NCBI RefSeq assembly: GCF_007992495.1 | Contig: NZ_BKAJ01000101.1 | Location: forward strand, 1-53,265 | Reading direction: 5' to 3' | DNA from: Reyranella soli | Lineage (GTDB): Bacteria; Pseudomonadota; Alphaproteobacteria; Reyranellales; Reyranellaceae | DNA length: 53,265 nt | Shown here: positions 32,920 through 41,012 of the stretch, in pieces | How the letters are laid out: every line of letters starts with the position of its first letter | Position numbering within the stretch: the stretch's first letter is position 1 | Translations under genes and position numbers: made by a program | Notes under the pieces: model-generated | Seen by the model: the letters and a program-made list of their open reading frames with translations, nothing else | The model's database searches: none | What the model was told of the DNA's origin: nothing

Positions 32920-33749
32920 ACGAACTTGCCGACGTGCCGCCACCAAGCCGTTGGCAGTGCCGATGCGGCCCGCTGGGCCAGCTCAGGCGAATCGTAGAGG
33001 GCAAAGCAGGTCGCGCCGCTGCCGCTCATGGCGGCATGGCGGGCGCCGGTCCGGCCGAGTGCTTCGAGGACTTGCCCGACCACAGGTGCCAGCGACACCG
33101 CCGCTGCCGTGAGATCGTTGCCGCGCTCGGCAAGATCGCCGGCGAGCTCCACCAGATCCCGCCACAGCCGCGGCACCGGCCGCCCTGCAGAGAACGCACC
33201 GTGGCGCGCGGAGAAGACATCGCGCGTGGGCATCGCGACGCCGGGATTGACCAGCAGGACGGCGCATTCGGGCAGCGGCGGCGCCCAGCTCAGCCGCTCG
33301 CCGACGCCCGAGACGAAGGCGGGGCGGCCGGCAAGGCACATCGGCACATCGGCGCCGAGGCGTGCCGCGAGGTCGAACAGCTCCTCCTCGGGCATCGCCA
33401 CCCGCCAGAGGTCCATAAGCTCGCGCAGCGCCGCGGCGGCATCGGCGGAGCCACCGCCCAGTCCCGCCGCAACGGGTACATGCTTGGTGAGACGGATCGC
33501 GGCACGCGGCGCCACGCCTGCGCGGTCGGCCAACAGGCGGGCCGCCTTCACCACAAGGTTGTCGGCTTCTCCTGCCAATGCACCGGCCAGCGGACCATCG
33601 AGGTCGAGCGACAGGCGGTCATCGGGCCGCGCGTCGACCTGGTCGGCCAGGTCGACGAAAGCCACCAGGGAGTCGAGCAGGTGATAGCCGTCGTCGCGGC
33701 GACCGACGACGTTCAGCCAGAGATTGACCTTGGCGTGCGCCGGCCGCAC
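32916..33749 (-). CDS. ispE: 4-diphosphocytidyl-2-C-methyl-D-erythritol kinase
   Basis: GHMP kinase of the non-mevalonate isoprenoid pathway; phosphorylates CDP-methylerythritol with ATP. Visible motifs: substrate-binding AHAKVNLWLNVVGRRDDGYH, the GHMP ATP loop PVAAGLGGGSADAAAALR near residues 89-106 and the C-terminal MSGSGATCFAL. 277 residues, the usual length. The first start codon after the preceding TPR gene is a GTG at 33749, 22 nt from that gene's stop. Third gene of the leftward ETF-QO/TPR/ispE unit. Confidence 0.94.
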   Translation of the reverse strand: MRPAHAKVNLWLNVVGRRDDGYHLLDSLVAFVDLADQVDARPDDRLSLDLDGPLAGALAGEADNLVVKAARLLADRAGVAPRAAIRLTKHVPVAAGLGGGSADAAAALRELMDLWRVAMPEEELFDLAARLGADVPMCLAGRPAFVSGVGERLSWAPPLPECAVLLVNPGVAMPTRDVFSARHGAFSAGRPVPRLWRDLVELAGDLAERGNDLTAAAVSLAPVVGQVLEALGRTGARHAAMSGSGATCFALYDSPELAQRAASALPTAWWRHVGKFV

Positions 33750-33771
33750 CAGATCGGCCCCGAGTGTTGGC

Positions 33772-35547
33772 TCAGCCGCCCTGCTTGGCCTCGACGGGCT
33801 TCTCGTAGACCGTCGGCTTGTCGTTGGCGGCGCTCAGCCCGTTCTCGAGCTTGTCCTTGATCACCGGCAGGCGGTCCTTGTCAGGCTTCTGGTTGAGCGC
33901 CCGCTCCCACTGGAAGCGTGCCTCGCGCTTGCGGCCGACGTGCCAGTAGGCATCGCCGAGATGCTCGATGATGGTGGCGTCGTCGCCCTTCTGCTCGGCG
34001 GCGCGCTCCAGCCATTCCACGGCCTTGTCGTACTGGCCGACGCGATAGAAGGCCCAACCCACCGAATCGGTGATGGCGCCGTCGTCGGGCCGGAGCTCGG
34101 TGGCCCGCTGCAGCATCTTCATGCCTTCGTCGAGATGCAGGCCCTGGTCGATCCAGCTGTAGCCGAGATAGTTCAGCACATGCGGCTGCTCGGGCGAGAG
34201 CTCGAGCGCCTTCTTCATGTCGGCCTCGGCCTTGGGCCACTGCTTGGTGCGCTCGAGCACGATGCCGCGGCCGAAGAACACCGACCAGTGACGCTCCTCG
34301 AGGTTGCGGATGCGCATGATCGCCGTGTCGTAGGCCTGCACGGCGTCGCTGTACTTCTCCTTGCCGCGCAGCAGGTCGGCCAGGGTCAGGGCGGCGTCGA
34401 TGCGATTGGGCTTCTCGGCAACCAGGGTCTTGAGGCGGGCGACGGCCTGGTCGAACTTCTCCTGCTGGGCGTCGAGCGCGGCTGCCCGCAGCCGGGCCTG
34501 CCAGTAGAGTGGCGAGTTCGGCCCGATCTTGCCCAGCGCCTCGATGGCCTTGGGCACCATCTGGAACTGCTCATAGAGGCCCGCGATCATCAGCCAGGCG
34601 AAGTCGTGCTCAGGCTTCAGGCTGGCGGCGAGCTGGTAGAAGATCAGCGCCAGGTCGGCGCGGGCGTTGCGCGGATCGGACGACATGATGCCGCCGATAT
34701 CGAACAGGATCTCGGAGATGCCCGAAGCTGGGGTCGGTTGCGGCGGGATCGGTGCGTTGGGCGCGATCAGCCCGTCCATCACCACGGCGTCGCTGTACTT
34801 CTCGCCGTAGGTCTTCAAGAGCTCGCGCGCCTCCGCCGCCTTGCCGAGCCGCATCAAGCCTTCGGCAACAGAGACGGTCGTGCGCAGGCCGTTCTTGTCG
34901 AGCGCCATGGCGCGACGGTACTTCTCCTCGGCGGCGGCCTTGTCGCCCGCCATCTCGTCCATCTGCGCCTCGATCACGAGCGCGGGCGCTTCGGCCCGTT
35001 CGCCGCCGGCCGGCTTCAGCTTGGCGATGCGGGCACGCGCCCCGGCGAAGTCCTTCTCGCCGGCCTTCAGCCAGGCGAGCACGTACTCGCGCAGCGGGCC
35101 GAGCTGGCTGTCGCCGCCAATGCGTCCGAGCTGCTGCTCGGCCGTGCGATAGTCGGCCTTCTTGATGGCCTGAACGGCCAGCACGAGGTTGGCGAGGCCA
35201 TCGCCCGGCCGCGCCGCCAGGATCTGCGGCGCAAGCTGGGCGGCCTGCTCGATCCGGCCGGCATACATGCGCAGCCGGAAGGCGGCGTAAACCAGCTCGG
35301 GATCGTTCTGCGCCTGGCCAAGCGCCAGGTCGATCTGATCGACAGCCGAATCGTAGTCGTGGTCCTGCTCGGCGACGCGGGCGGCGAGATAGCGGCCGCT
35401 GAGCGTGATCGCCGACAGCCGCGGCTGGGTCTGGCGCTGGGCGGGCGGCTTGGCTTGCGTGCCCGACGGACCCTGCTGGGCACCACCGGTTGCCGGGATC
35501 GAGAGAAGCAGCGCTGCCGACAGCAGCGCGAGATGTGTACGTCGCAT
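33772..35547 (-). CDS. Exported tetratricopeptide-repeat protein
   Basis: A 591-residue protein with a Sec signal peptide (MRRTHLALLSAALLLSIPAT...GGAQ) followed by about ten TPR-type helical pairs through residue 560; clear TPRs are in VFFGRGIVLERTKQWPKAEA and LNYLGYSWIDQGLHLDEGMK. Probably periplasmic or inner-membrane-associated and a scaffold. It begins 5 nt after the ETF:quinone oxidoreductase stop and ends 22 nt before ispE, so the three share a transcript. The specific role is unknown. Confidence 0.85.
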   Translation of the reverse strand: MRRTHLALLSAALLLSIPATGGAQQGPSGTQAKPPAQRQTQPRLSAITLSGRYLAARVAEQDHDYDSAVDQIDLALGQAQNDPELVYAAFRLRMYAGRIEQAAQLAPQILAARPGDGLANLVLAVQAIKKADYRTAEQQLGRIGGDSQLGPLREYVLAWLKAGEKDFAGARARIAKLKPAGGERAEAPALVIEAQMDEMAGDKAAAEEKYRRAMALDKNGLRTTVSVAEGLMRLGKAAEARELLKTYGEKYSDAVVMDGLIAPNAPIPPQPTPASGISEILFDIGGIMSSDPRNARADLALIFYQLAASLKPEHDFAWLMIAGLYEQFQMVPKAIEALGKIGPNSPLYWQARLRAAALDAQQEKFDQAVARLKTLVAEKPNRIDAALTLADLLRGKEKYSDAVQAYDTAIMRIRNLEERHWSVFFGRGIVLERTKQWPKAEADMKKALELSPEQPHVLNYLGYSWIDQGLHLDEGMKMLQRATELRPDDGAITDSVGWAFYRVGQYDKAVEWLERAAEQKGDDATIIEHLGDAYWHVGRKREARFQWERALNQKPDKDRLPVIKDKLENGLSAANDKPTVYEKPVEAKQGG

Positions 35548-35552
35548 GCAGC

Positions 35553-37208
35553 TCACATGTTGGGATAGTTGGGGCCACCGCCACCTTCGGGCGTCGTCCA
35601 ATCGATGTTCTGCGCCGGATCCTTGATGTCGCAGGTCTTGCAGTGGACGCAGTTCTGCGCGTTGATCTGGAAACGCGGCTGGCCGTTGTCGGAAGTAACC
35701 ACCTCGTAAACGCCGGCCGGACAGTAGCGTTGCGCTGGCTCTGCATAGAGCGGCAGGTTGACCGCGATCGGGATCGACGGATCGCGCAGCTTGAGATGGA
35801 CCGGCTGGTCCTCCTCGTGGTTGGTGTTCGACAGGAACACCGATGACAGCTTGTCGAACGACAGCACGCCGTCGGGCTTGGGATACTGGATGGGCTGGAA
35901 TTCGGCGGCCGGCCGCAGGCACTCGTGATCGGCCTTCTTGTGACGCATCGTCCACGGCACGCGGATGCCGAGATCGTGCAGCCACATGTCCATGCCGCCA
36001 TAGAGCGTGCCCAGCGTGGTGCCCCACTGCAGCGCGGGCTTCACGTTGCGCACCTTGTCGAGGTCCTTCCAGATCCACGACGCCTTGACCTTGACCGGAT
36101 AGGCGATCAGCTCGTCGCCGCCGGTCTTGCCCCCGGCCAGCGCCTCGAACGCGGCCTCGGCGGCCAGCATGCCGCTCTTGATGGCGTTGTGGCTGCCCTT
36201 GATGCGCGGCAGGTTCACGAAGCCTGCCGAGCAGCCGATCAACGCGCCGCCGGGGAAGGTGAGCTTCGGGACCGACTGCACGCCGCCTTCGTTGATGGCG
36301 CGCGAACCGTAGGCCAGGCGCTTGCCGCCTTGCAGGTACTTGGCGACGTCGGGGTGTGTCTTGAAGCGCTGGAACTCGTCGAACGGCGACAGATACGGGT
36401 TCTCGTACTCGAGATGGATCACGAAGCCGATGGCGACGAGATTGTCGCCGAAGTGGTACATGAACGAGCCGCCGTGGCTGCCGGTCTCGCTGAGCGGCCA
36501 GCCCTGCGAGTGCACGACCAGGCCCTTCTTGAACCTGGTCGGATCGACCTGCCACAGCTCCTTCAGCCCGATGCCGAACTTCTGCGGATCCACACCGGTG
36601 CGCAGGTCGAACTTGGCCATCAGCAGCTTGGCCAGCGAGCCGCGCACGCCCTCGGCGATCAGCGTGTACTTGGCATGCAGCTCCATGCCCGGCGTGTAGT
36701 TGTCCTTGTGCTTGCCGTCCTTGCCGATGCCCATATCGCCGGTGGCGACGCCCTTCACCGAGCCGTCCTCGTTGTAGAGAACCTCGGCGCCGGCGAAGCC
36801 CGGGTAGATCTCGACGCCCAGCGCCTCGGCCTGCTGGCCGAGCCAGCGGATGACGTCGCCCAGGCTGACGATGTAGTTGCCGTGATTGTTCATCAGCGGC
36901 GGCATCAGGAAATTGGGGAAGCGGTAGGAGTTGCCCTTGGTCAGGAACAGGAACTGGTCGTCGGTGACCTGGGTCTCGATCGGTGCGCCCTTCTCCTTCC
37001 AGTCGGGGATCAGCTCGTTCAGCCCGATCGGATCGACCACGGCGCCCGACAGGATATGGGCGCCGAGTTCGGAGCCCTTCTCGATCACACAGACGGACAC
37101 TTCGTGGTTGCGCTCGGCGGCAAGTTGCTTGAGGCGAATCGCCGCCGACAGCCCGGCCGGGCCGCCGCCTACGATCAGCACGTCATATTCCATCGACTCG
37201 CGCGCCAT
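35553..37208 (-). CDS. Electron transfer flavoprotein-ubiquinone oxidoreductase
   Basis: Passes electrons from ETF, reduced by acyl-CoA and other dehydrogenases, to ubiquinone at the inner membrane. FAD motif at DVLIVGGGPAGLSAAIRL, the ETF-QO central blocks (SGAVVDPIGLNELIP, SFMYHFGDNLVAIGFV, SAGFVNLPRIKGSHNAIKSG) and the C-terminal [4Fe-4S] ligands RYCPAGVYE and CVHCKTCDIKDPAQNIDW are all present. 551 residues, full length. ETF subunits are not in the window. First gene of the leftward unit. Confidence 0.95.
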   Translation of the reverse strand: MARESMEYDVLIVGGGPAGLSAAIRLKQLAAERNHEVSVCVIEKGSELGAHILSGAVVDPIGLNELIPDWKEKGAPIETQVTDDQFLFLTKGNSYRFPNFLMPPLMNNHGNYIVSLGDVIRWLGQQAEALGVEIYPGFAGAEVLYNEDGSVKGVATGDMGIGKDGKHKDNYTPGMELHAKYTLIAEGVRGSLAKLLMAKFDLRTGVDPQKFGIGLKELWQVDPTRFKKGLVVHSQGWPLSETGSHGGSFMYHFGDNLVAIGFVIHLEYENPYLSPFDEFQRFKTHPDVAKYLQGGKRLAYGSRAINEGGVQSVPKLTFPGGALIGCSAGFVNLPRIKGSHNAIKSGMLAAEAAFEALAGGKTGGDELIAYPVKVKASWIWKDLDKVRNVKPALQWGTTLGTLYGGMDMWLHDLGIRVPWTMRHKKADHECLRPAAEFQPIQYPKPDGVLSFDKLSSVFLSNTNHEEDQPVHLKLRDPSIPIAVNLPLYAEPAQRYCPAGVYEVVTSDNGQPRFQINAQNCVHCKTCDIKDPAQNIDWTTPEGGGGPNYPNM

Positions 37209-37326
37209 TCCCGTCTCGCTCTGCAGTGCCTTTTCAACATGGACGCGCCGCCGCGAGGCGACGATCCTTCAATCGTAGATAGCCTGTTGGGGGGCAAATC
37301 GCCACCCAGCGAAAAGGGGAATTCCC

Positions 37327-38394
37327 GTGGCAGAGCTGACTGGAATTGAGAGCAAACTCTTCACTAGCCGTGATTTCCGGCTGGAAAACGGGCAATCACT
37401 GCCCGTGCTGGAGCTCGCCTACGAGGCTTACGGCACTCTGTCGCCTGAACGCGATAACGCGATCCTGATCGTGCACGGCTACACATCGAGCCATCACGCC
37501 GCAGGCCGCAATGCACCCGGCAAGCAAGGACGCGGCGTCGCCGAGGGTGCGGCCGGCTGGTTCGACGGCCTGATCGGTCCCGGCAAGGCAGTCGACACCA
37601 ACCGCTATTTCGTGGTGTCGGTGAACGCCCTGGGATCGGCGCACGGCAGCACCGGCCCCAACTGCAAAGACCCGCGCACCGGCAAGCCCTATGGGCCGAC
37701 CTTCCCCGAGATCACGATGCGCGACATCGTGGCGGCCGAGAAGCTTTTAGTCGATTCACTGGGGCTCACAGGCCTGGTCGCGGTGATCGGGCCGTCGATG
37801 GGCGGTTTCCAGTCGTTCCAGTGGGCCGCCTCCTATCCCGGCTTCATGAAGGCGATCGTGCCGTCGGTGACGGCGCCGCGCTCGCCGGGTGGCCTCGACC
37901 GGCTGGAGACGTTGCAGAAGCGCCTGGCCAGCGATCCCAACTGGAACGGCGGCTGGTACTACGACAATGGCGGCATCGCCCGCACGCTCGAGGAGCTCCG
38001 CTTCGAGACGCTGATGAATTACGGCCAGAACGAGATCCTGGCCGAGACCATGCCCGATCCCAAGGCGCGCGAGGCAGCGATCCGGGCCAACGCCAAGGCG
38101 TGGTCGCAGATCTATGACGGGCACTCGATGGTGACGCTGCGCCGCGCGATCGGCAGTTTCGACATCACCGCCGACTACGCCAAGCTCAAGACCGCCAAGG
38201 TGCTCTACGTCCAGTCGCCGTCAGACAAGCTGTTCGACATCGCGCTCAGCCCCGGATATGTGAGCGACATGCGCAAGGCTGGCATCGACGTCACCTACGT
38301 TGAACTGCCGACCAACAAGGGCCACATGGCGAGCCACGCCGATGCGGCCCTGTGGGCGCCGATCCTGGGCGCCTTCCTCAAACGCCTGTCATGA
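37327..38394 (+). CDS. MetX-family alpha/beta hydrolase (homoserine O-acetyltransferase-like)
   Basis: A 355-residue alpha/beta hydrolase fold protein. The nucleophile is in VIGPSMGGFQSFQWA, the acid in QSPSDKLFDI and the His in NKGHMASHAD; NALGSAHGSTGPNCKDP is the MetX-family substrate loop. Whether it acetylates homoserine or another alcohol, or only hydrolyses, cannot be decided. GTG start at 37327 with AAGGGGA 7-8 nt upstream. The stop overlaps the next gene's start (ATGA). Divergent from the ETF-QO unit. Confidence 0.85.
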   Translation: MAELTGIESKLFTSRDFRLENGQSLPVLELAYEAYGTLSPERDNAILIVHGYTSSHHAAGRNAPGKQGRGVAEGAAGWFDGLIGPGKAVDTNRYFVVSVNALGSAHGSTGPNCKDPRTGKPYGPTFPEITMRDIVAAEKLLVDSLGLTGLVAVIGPSMGGFQSFQWAASYPGFMKAIVPSVTAPRSPGGLDRLETLQKRLASDPNWNGGWYYDNGGIARTLEELRFETLMNYGQNEILAETMPDPKAREAAIRANAKAWSQIYDGHSMVTLRRAIGSFDITADYAKLKTAKVLYVQSPSDKLFDIALSPGYVSDMRKAGIDVTYVELPTNKGHMASHADAALWAPILGAFLKRLS

Positions 38395-39233
38395 ACCAGA
38401 CGATCGCCCGAGAAGACATCGAATCGCTGCTCCGATGGTATGTCGATCAGGGGATCGATGAGGCCATCGGCGAGGAGGCGATCGACCGCTTCGCTGCACC
38501 GCCACCGCAGGCGGCGCCACTGCCAGTGCAGCCGCCAGCGCCAGCCGCACCAACGCCGATCCGGCCCCTGCCCGCGGCCCCCACTCCGCTTCGTGGTCCG
38601 GTTCCCATCGAATCGCCGCAGCTCGTCGAGGACGCGCGGGCCCTCGCGCAACGCTGCAACAGCGTCGAAGAGCTCGAGGCGGCGGTGCGCGCCTTCGAGG
38701 GCTGTGCGCTGAAGCGCACGGCCAAGAACACGGTGTTCGCCGACGGCGTCGTCGGCTCGCCGGTGATGATCGTCGGCGAAGCGCCGGGTGCCGACGAAGA
38801 TCGCCTGGGCAAGCCTTTCGTCGGCGTGAGCGGCCAGCTCATGGACCGCATGTTCGATGCGATCGGTATGAGCCGCGAGCGTGATCTCTACATCACCAAC
38901 ATCCTGTTCTGGCGGCCGCCCGGCAATCGCACGCCGACGCTGGCCGAACAGGCGGTCTGCATGGCCTTCACGCGCCGCCACATCGAGCTTGCCAAGCCCA
39001 AGGTGCTGGTCCTGGCCGGCGGCACGGCGGCCAAATCGGTGCTCGACACGACCGAAGGCATCATGCGGTTGCGCGGCAAGTGGACGAACCTTGCGCTGGA
39101 TGACGGCAGCACCGTCCCAACCCTGCCGACCTTCCATCCCGCCTATTTGCTGCGCACGCCCGCGAGCAAACGGCAGAGCTGGTCCGACCTCCTGTCGCTC
39201 GACAAGAAGCTGCGCGAGCTCGGCATCAGGTGA
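38391..39233 (+). CDS. Uracil-DNA glycosylase, family 4/5-like
   Basis: Removes uracil from DNA in base excision repair. The core has the family 4 active-site motif GEAPGADEDRLGKPFVGVSG, a Cys in FEGCALKRTA and one in QAVCMAF that fit the Fe-S ligands, and the second motif PTFHPAYLLRTP. 280 residues: the first 90, including a Pro/Ala-rich linker (APPPQAAPLPVQPPAPAAP), precede the catalytic domain, as in many alphaproteobacterial members. Start overlaps the upstream stop by 4 nt; stop overlaps the next start (TGATG). Confidence 0.9.
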   Translation: MNQTIAREDIESLLRWYVDQGIDEAIGEEAIDRFAAPPPQAAPLPVQPPAPAAPTPIRPLPAAPTPLRGPVPIESPQLVEDARALAQRCNSVEELEAAVRAFEGCALKRTAKNTVFADGVVGSPVMIVGEAPGADEDRLGKPFVGVSGQLMDRMFDAIGMSRERDLYITNILFWRPPGNRTPTLAEQAVCMAFTRRHIELAKPKVLVLAGGTAAKSVLDTTEGIMRLRGKWTNLALDDGSTVPTLPTFHPAYLLRTPASKRQSWSDLLSLDKKLRELGIR

Positions 39234-39658
39234 TGCAGCACACCGGCGGATGCATGTGCGGCGCCGTTCGCTTCAATACGACGGGCGAGCCGTCGCGCGT
39301 GACCATCTGTCATTGCACCTGGTGCCAGCGCCGCACCGGCACGGCATTCGGCACCGAAGTCGTGTTCAGCGACGGTCAGGTCGAGATGACAGGCGGAGAA
39401 ATCGCCCGCTACCGGCACATCTCTGACGAGTCGGGCCGCTGGCTGGAAGTCGCGTTCTGCCGCCGCTGTGGCACCAACCTCGGCTTCACGCTGGAGGCGG
39501 TGCCCGGCGTGCGCACCCTGCCCGCCGGCGCGTTCGACGATCCGGCATGGATCACATCGGACCGCTACAAGTTCCGCCACGTCTTCCTGAAATCGCGGCG
39601 GGACTGGTCAGACCTCTCGCCTCACGTCGAGCAGTACGAGCGGCACTTCCGCTCGTAA
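39233..39658 (+). CDS. GFA-family zinc protein
   Basis: A 141-residue protein of the glutathione-dependent formaldehyde-activating enzyme-like family. Zinc-binding Cys pairs: GGCMCGAVRF, CHCTWCQRR and CRRCGTNLGF. The function of most family members, including formaldehyde handling, is unproven. ATG at 39233 overlaps the glycosylase stop, so metX-like, udg and this gene form a coupled unit. Confidence 0.88.
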   Translation: MQHTGGCMCGAVRFNTTGEPSRVTICHCTWCQRRTGTAFGTEVVFSDGQVEMTGGEIARYRHISDESGRWLEVAFCRRCGTNLGFTLEAVPGVRTLPAGAFDDPAWITSDRYKFRHVFLKSRRDWSDLSPHVEQYERHFRS

Positions 39659-39751
39659 GAACAAGCCGGAACGCGAAATTGCTTTGGCGCTTGCGCGTGC
39701 GGCAGCGCGGCACGGATGCCTATGCTTCCTTCACAAGAAAAGGAGGAAACG

Positions 39752-40936
39752 ATGTCAAAGCTCGTCACGGGTGCCGCCGTTGTTGTCGCTCTATGGTCGG
39801 CCGGCGCGATGGCGCAGGCGAAATACGGTCCCGGCACGTCGGCGGCCGAGATCAAGGTCGGCCAAAGCATTCCCTACAGCGGCCCGGCTTCTGCGTACGG
39901 ACAGATCGGCAAGGCCGAGACCGCCTACTTCAAGTCGCTGAACGCCAAGGGCGGCATCAACGGCCGCAAGATCAACTTCATCAGCCTCGATGACGGATAC
40001 TCGCCACCCAAAGCCGTGGAGAACGCGCGCAAGCTCGTCGAGAGCGACGATGTCGCCGTGGTGTTCAACGTGCTGGGCACACCGCTCAACATGGCCGTCC
40101 GGCCGTACCTCAATCAGAAAAAGGTGCCGCAGCTTTTCATCGCCGCCGGCGCCACGGCGTTCAACGATCCGGCTCACTTTCCCTGGACCATGGGCTGGCA
40201 GCCGAACCTTCAGGCCGAGGCTGCCTTCTATGCCGAGCACCTGCTGAAGAGCCGTCCTGACGCCAAGATCGCCGTGCTCTACCAGAACGACGATTTCGGC
40301 AAGGACATGCTGCACGGGCTGACCGCGGCGCTCGGCGACAAGGCGAAAAAGATGATCGTCGACAGCCAGAACTTCCAGGCCACCGACCCGACGGTCGACA
40401 GCCAGCTGATCACGCTGAAGAACTCGGGCGCGGACACGCTCTTCCTGTTCACCTATTCAAAGCAGGCCGCCCAATCGATCTCCAAGCTCGACGACCTCAA
40501 CTGGAAGCCCACCACCTACCTGCATCTCGGCGCCGCCTCGGTCGGCGCGACCTTCAAGCCGGCGGGCCTGGAAAAGTCCAAGGGCATCCTGTCGGCCGGC
40601 TTCCTGAAGGACGTCACCGATCCGCGCTGGGCCAATGACGAGGACGTGAAGGAGTTCTTCGCCTGGATGAAGGAGAACCTACCGCAAGCCGACATCAACG
40701 ACAGCCTGAACGAGGCCGGCTACATGTACGCCAAGACGCTGGAGCAGGTGCTGCGCCAAGCCGGCGACGACCTCACGCGCGAGAACATCATGAAGCAGGC
40801 GGCGAGCCTGAAGGACTTCCGCCTGCCGCTGCTGCTGCCCGGCAGCACCATCAACACAAGCGCCACCGACTACCGGGTCATCAAGTACATGAAGCTGCAG
40901 CGCTTCAACGGGAAGACCTGGGACTTCGTGGAGTGA
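39752..40936 (+). CDS. ABC transporter substrate-binding protein (branched-chain amino acid type)
   Basis: A 394-residue periplasmic binding protein with signal peptide (MSKLVTGAAVVVALWSAGAMAQA) and the Leu/Ile/Val-type fold: KVGQSIPYSGPASAYGQIGK, VLGTPLNMAVRPYL, VLYQNDDFGKDM. Family members bind branched-chain amino acids, amides or aromatic acids. AGGAGGA is 6 nt before the ATG at 39752. No permease or ATPase gene is nearby, so it is an orphan. A palindromic repeat follows it. Confidence 0.9.
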   Translation: MSKLVTGAAVVVALWSAGAMAQAKYGPGTSAAEIKVGQSIPYSGPASAYGQIGKAETAYFKSLNAKGGINGRKINFISLDDGYSPPKAVENARKLVESDDVAVVFNVLGTPLNMAVRPYLNQKKVPQLFIAAGATAFNDPAHFPWTMGWQPNLQAEAAFYAEHLLKSRPDAKIAVLYQNDDFGKDMLHGLTAALGDKAKKMIVDSQNFQATDPTVDSQLITLKNSGADTLFLFTYSKQAAQSISKLDDLNWKPTTYLHLGAASVGATFKPAGLEKSKGILSAGFLKDVTDPRWANDEDVKEFFAWMKENLPQADINDSLNEAGYMYAKTLEQVLRQAGDDLTRENIMKQAASLKDFRLPLLLPGSTINTSATDYRVIKYMKLQRFNGKTWDFVE

Positions 40937-40938
40937 AC

Positions 40939-41010
40939 CTGTCATCCCGAGCGTGAGCGAGGGACCTTTTGCGTTGCCTTAAAGGTCCCTCGCTTCGCTC
41001 GGGGTGACAG
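40939..41010. repeat. REP-like palindrome between convergent genes
   Basis: CTGTCATCCCGAGCG...GAGGGACCTTT (40939-40969) and the inverted AAAGGTCCCTCGCTTCGCTC...GACAG (40981-41010) form an imperfect 30-bp stem with a short loop. The arm recurs near the window end (53203-53254), so it is a dispersed element. It lies between the convergent binding-protein and molybdenum-hydroxylase genes and probably acts as a bidirectional terminator. Confidence 0.8.
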
Positions 41011-41012
41011 TG

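Noticed and set aside
33772..36555. One 927-codon frame running through the TPR gene and into the ETF-QO gene
   Set aside because: The upstream part is antisense-like in composition and overlaps a clear ETF-QO coding frame; the signal peptide at 35547 marks the real TPR start.
37327..38394. Firm call as metX (homoserine O-acetyltransferase)
   Set aside because: The catalytic triad fits, but other MetX-like hydrolases share it and no methionine genes are adjacent.
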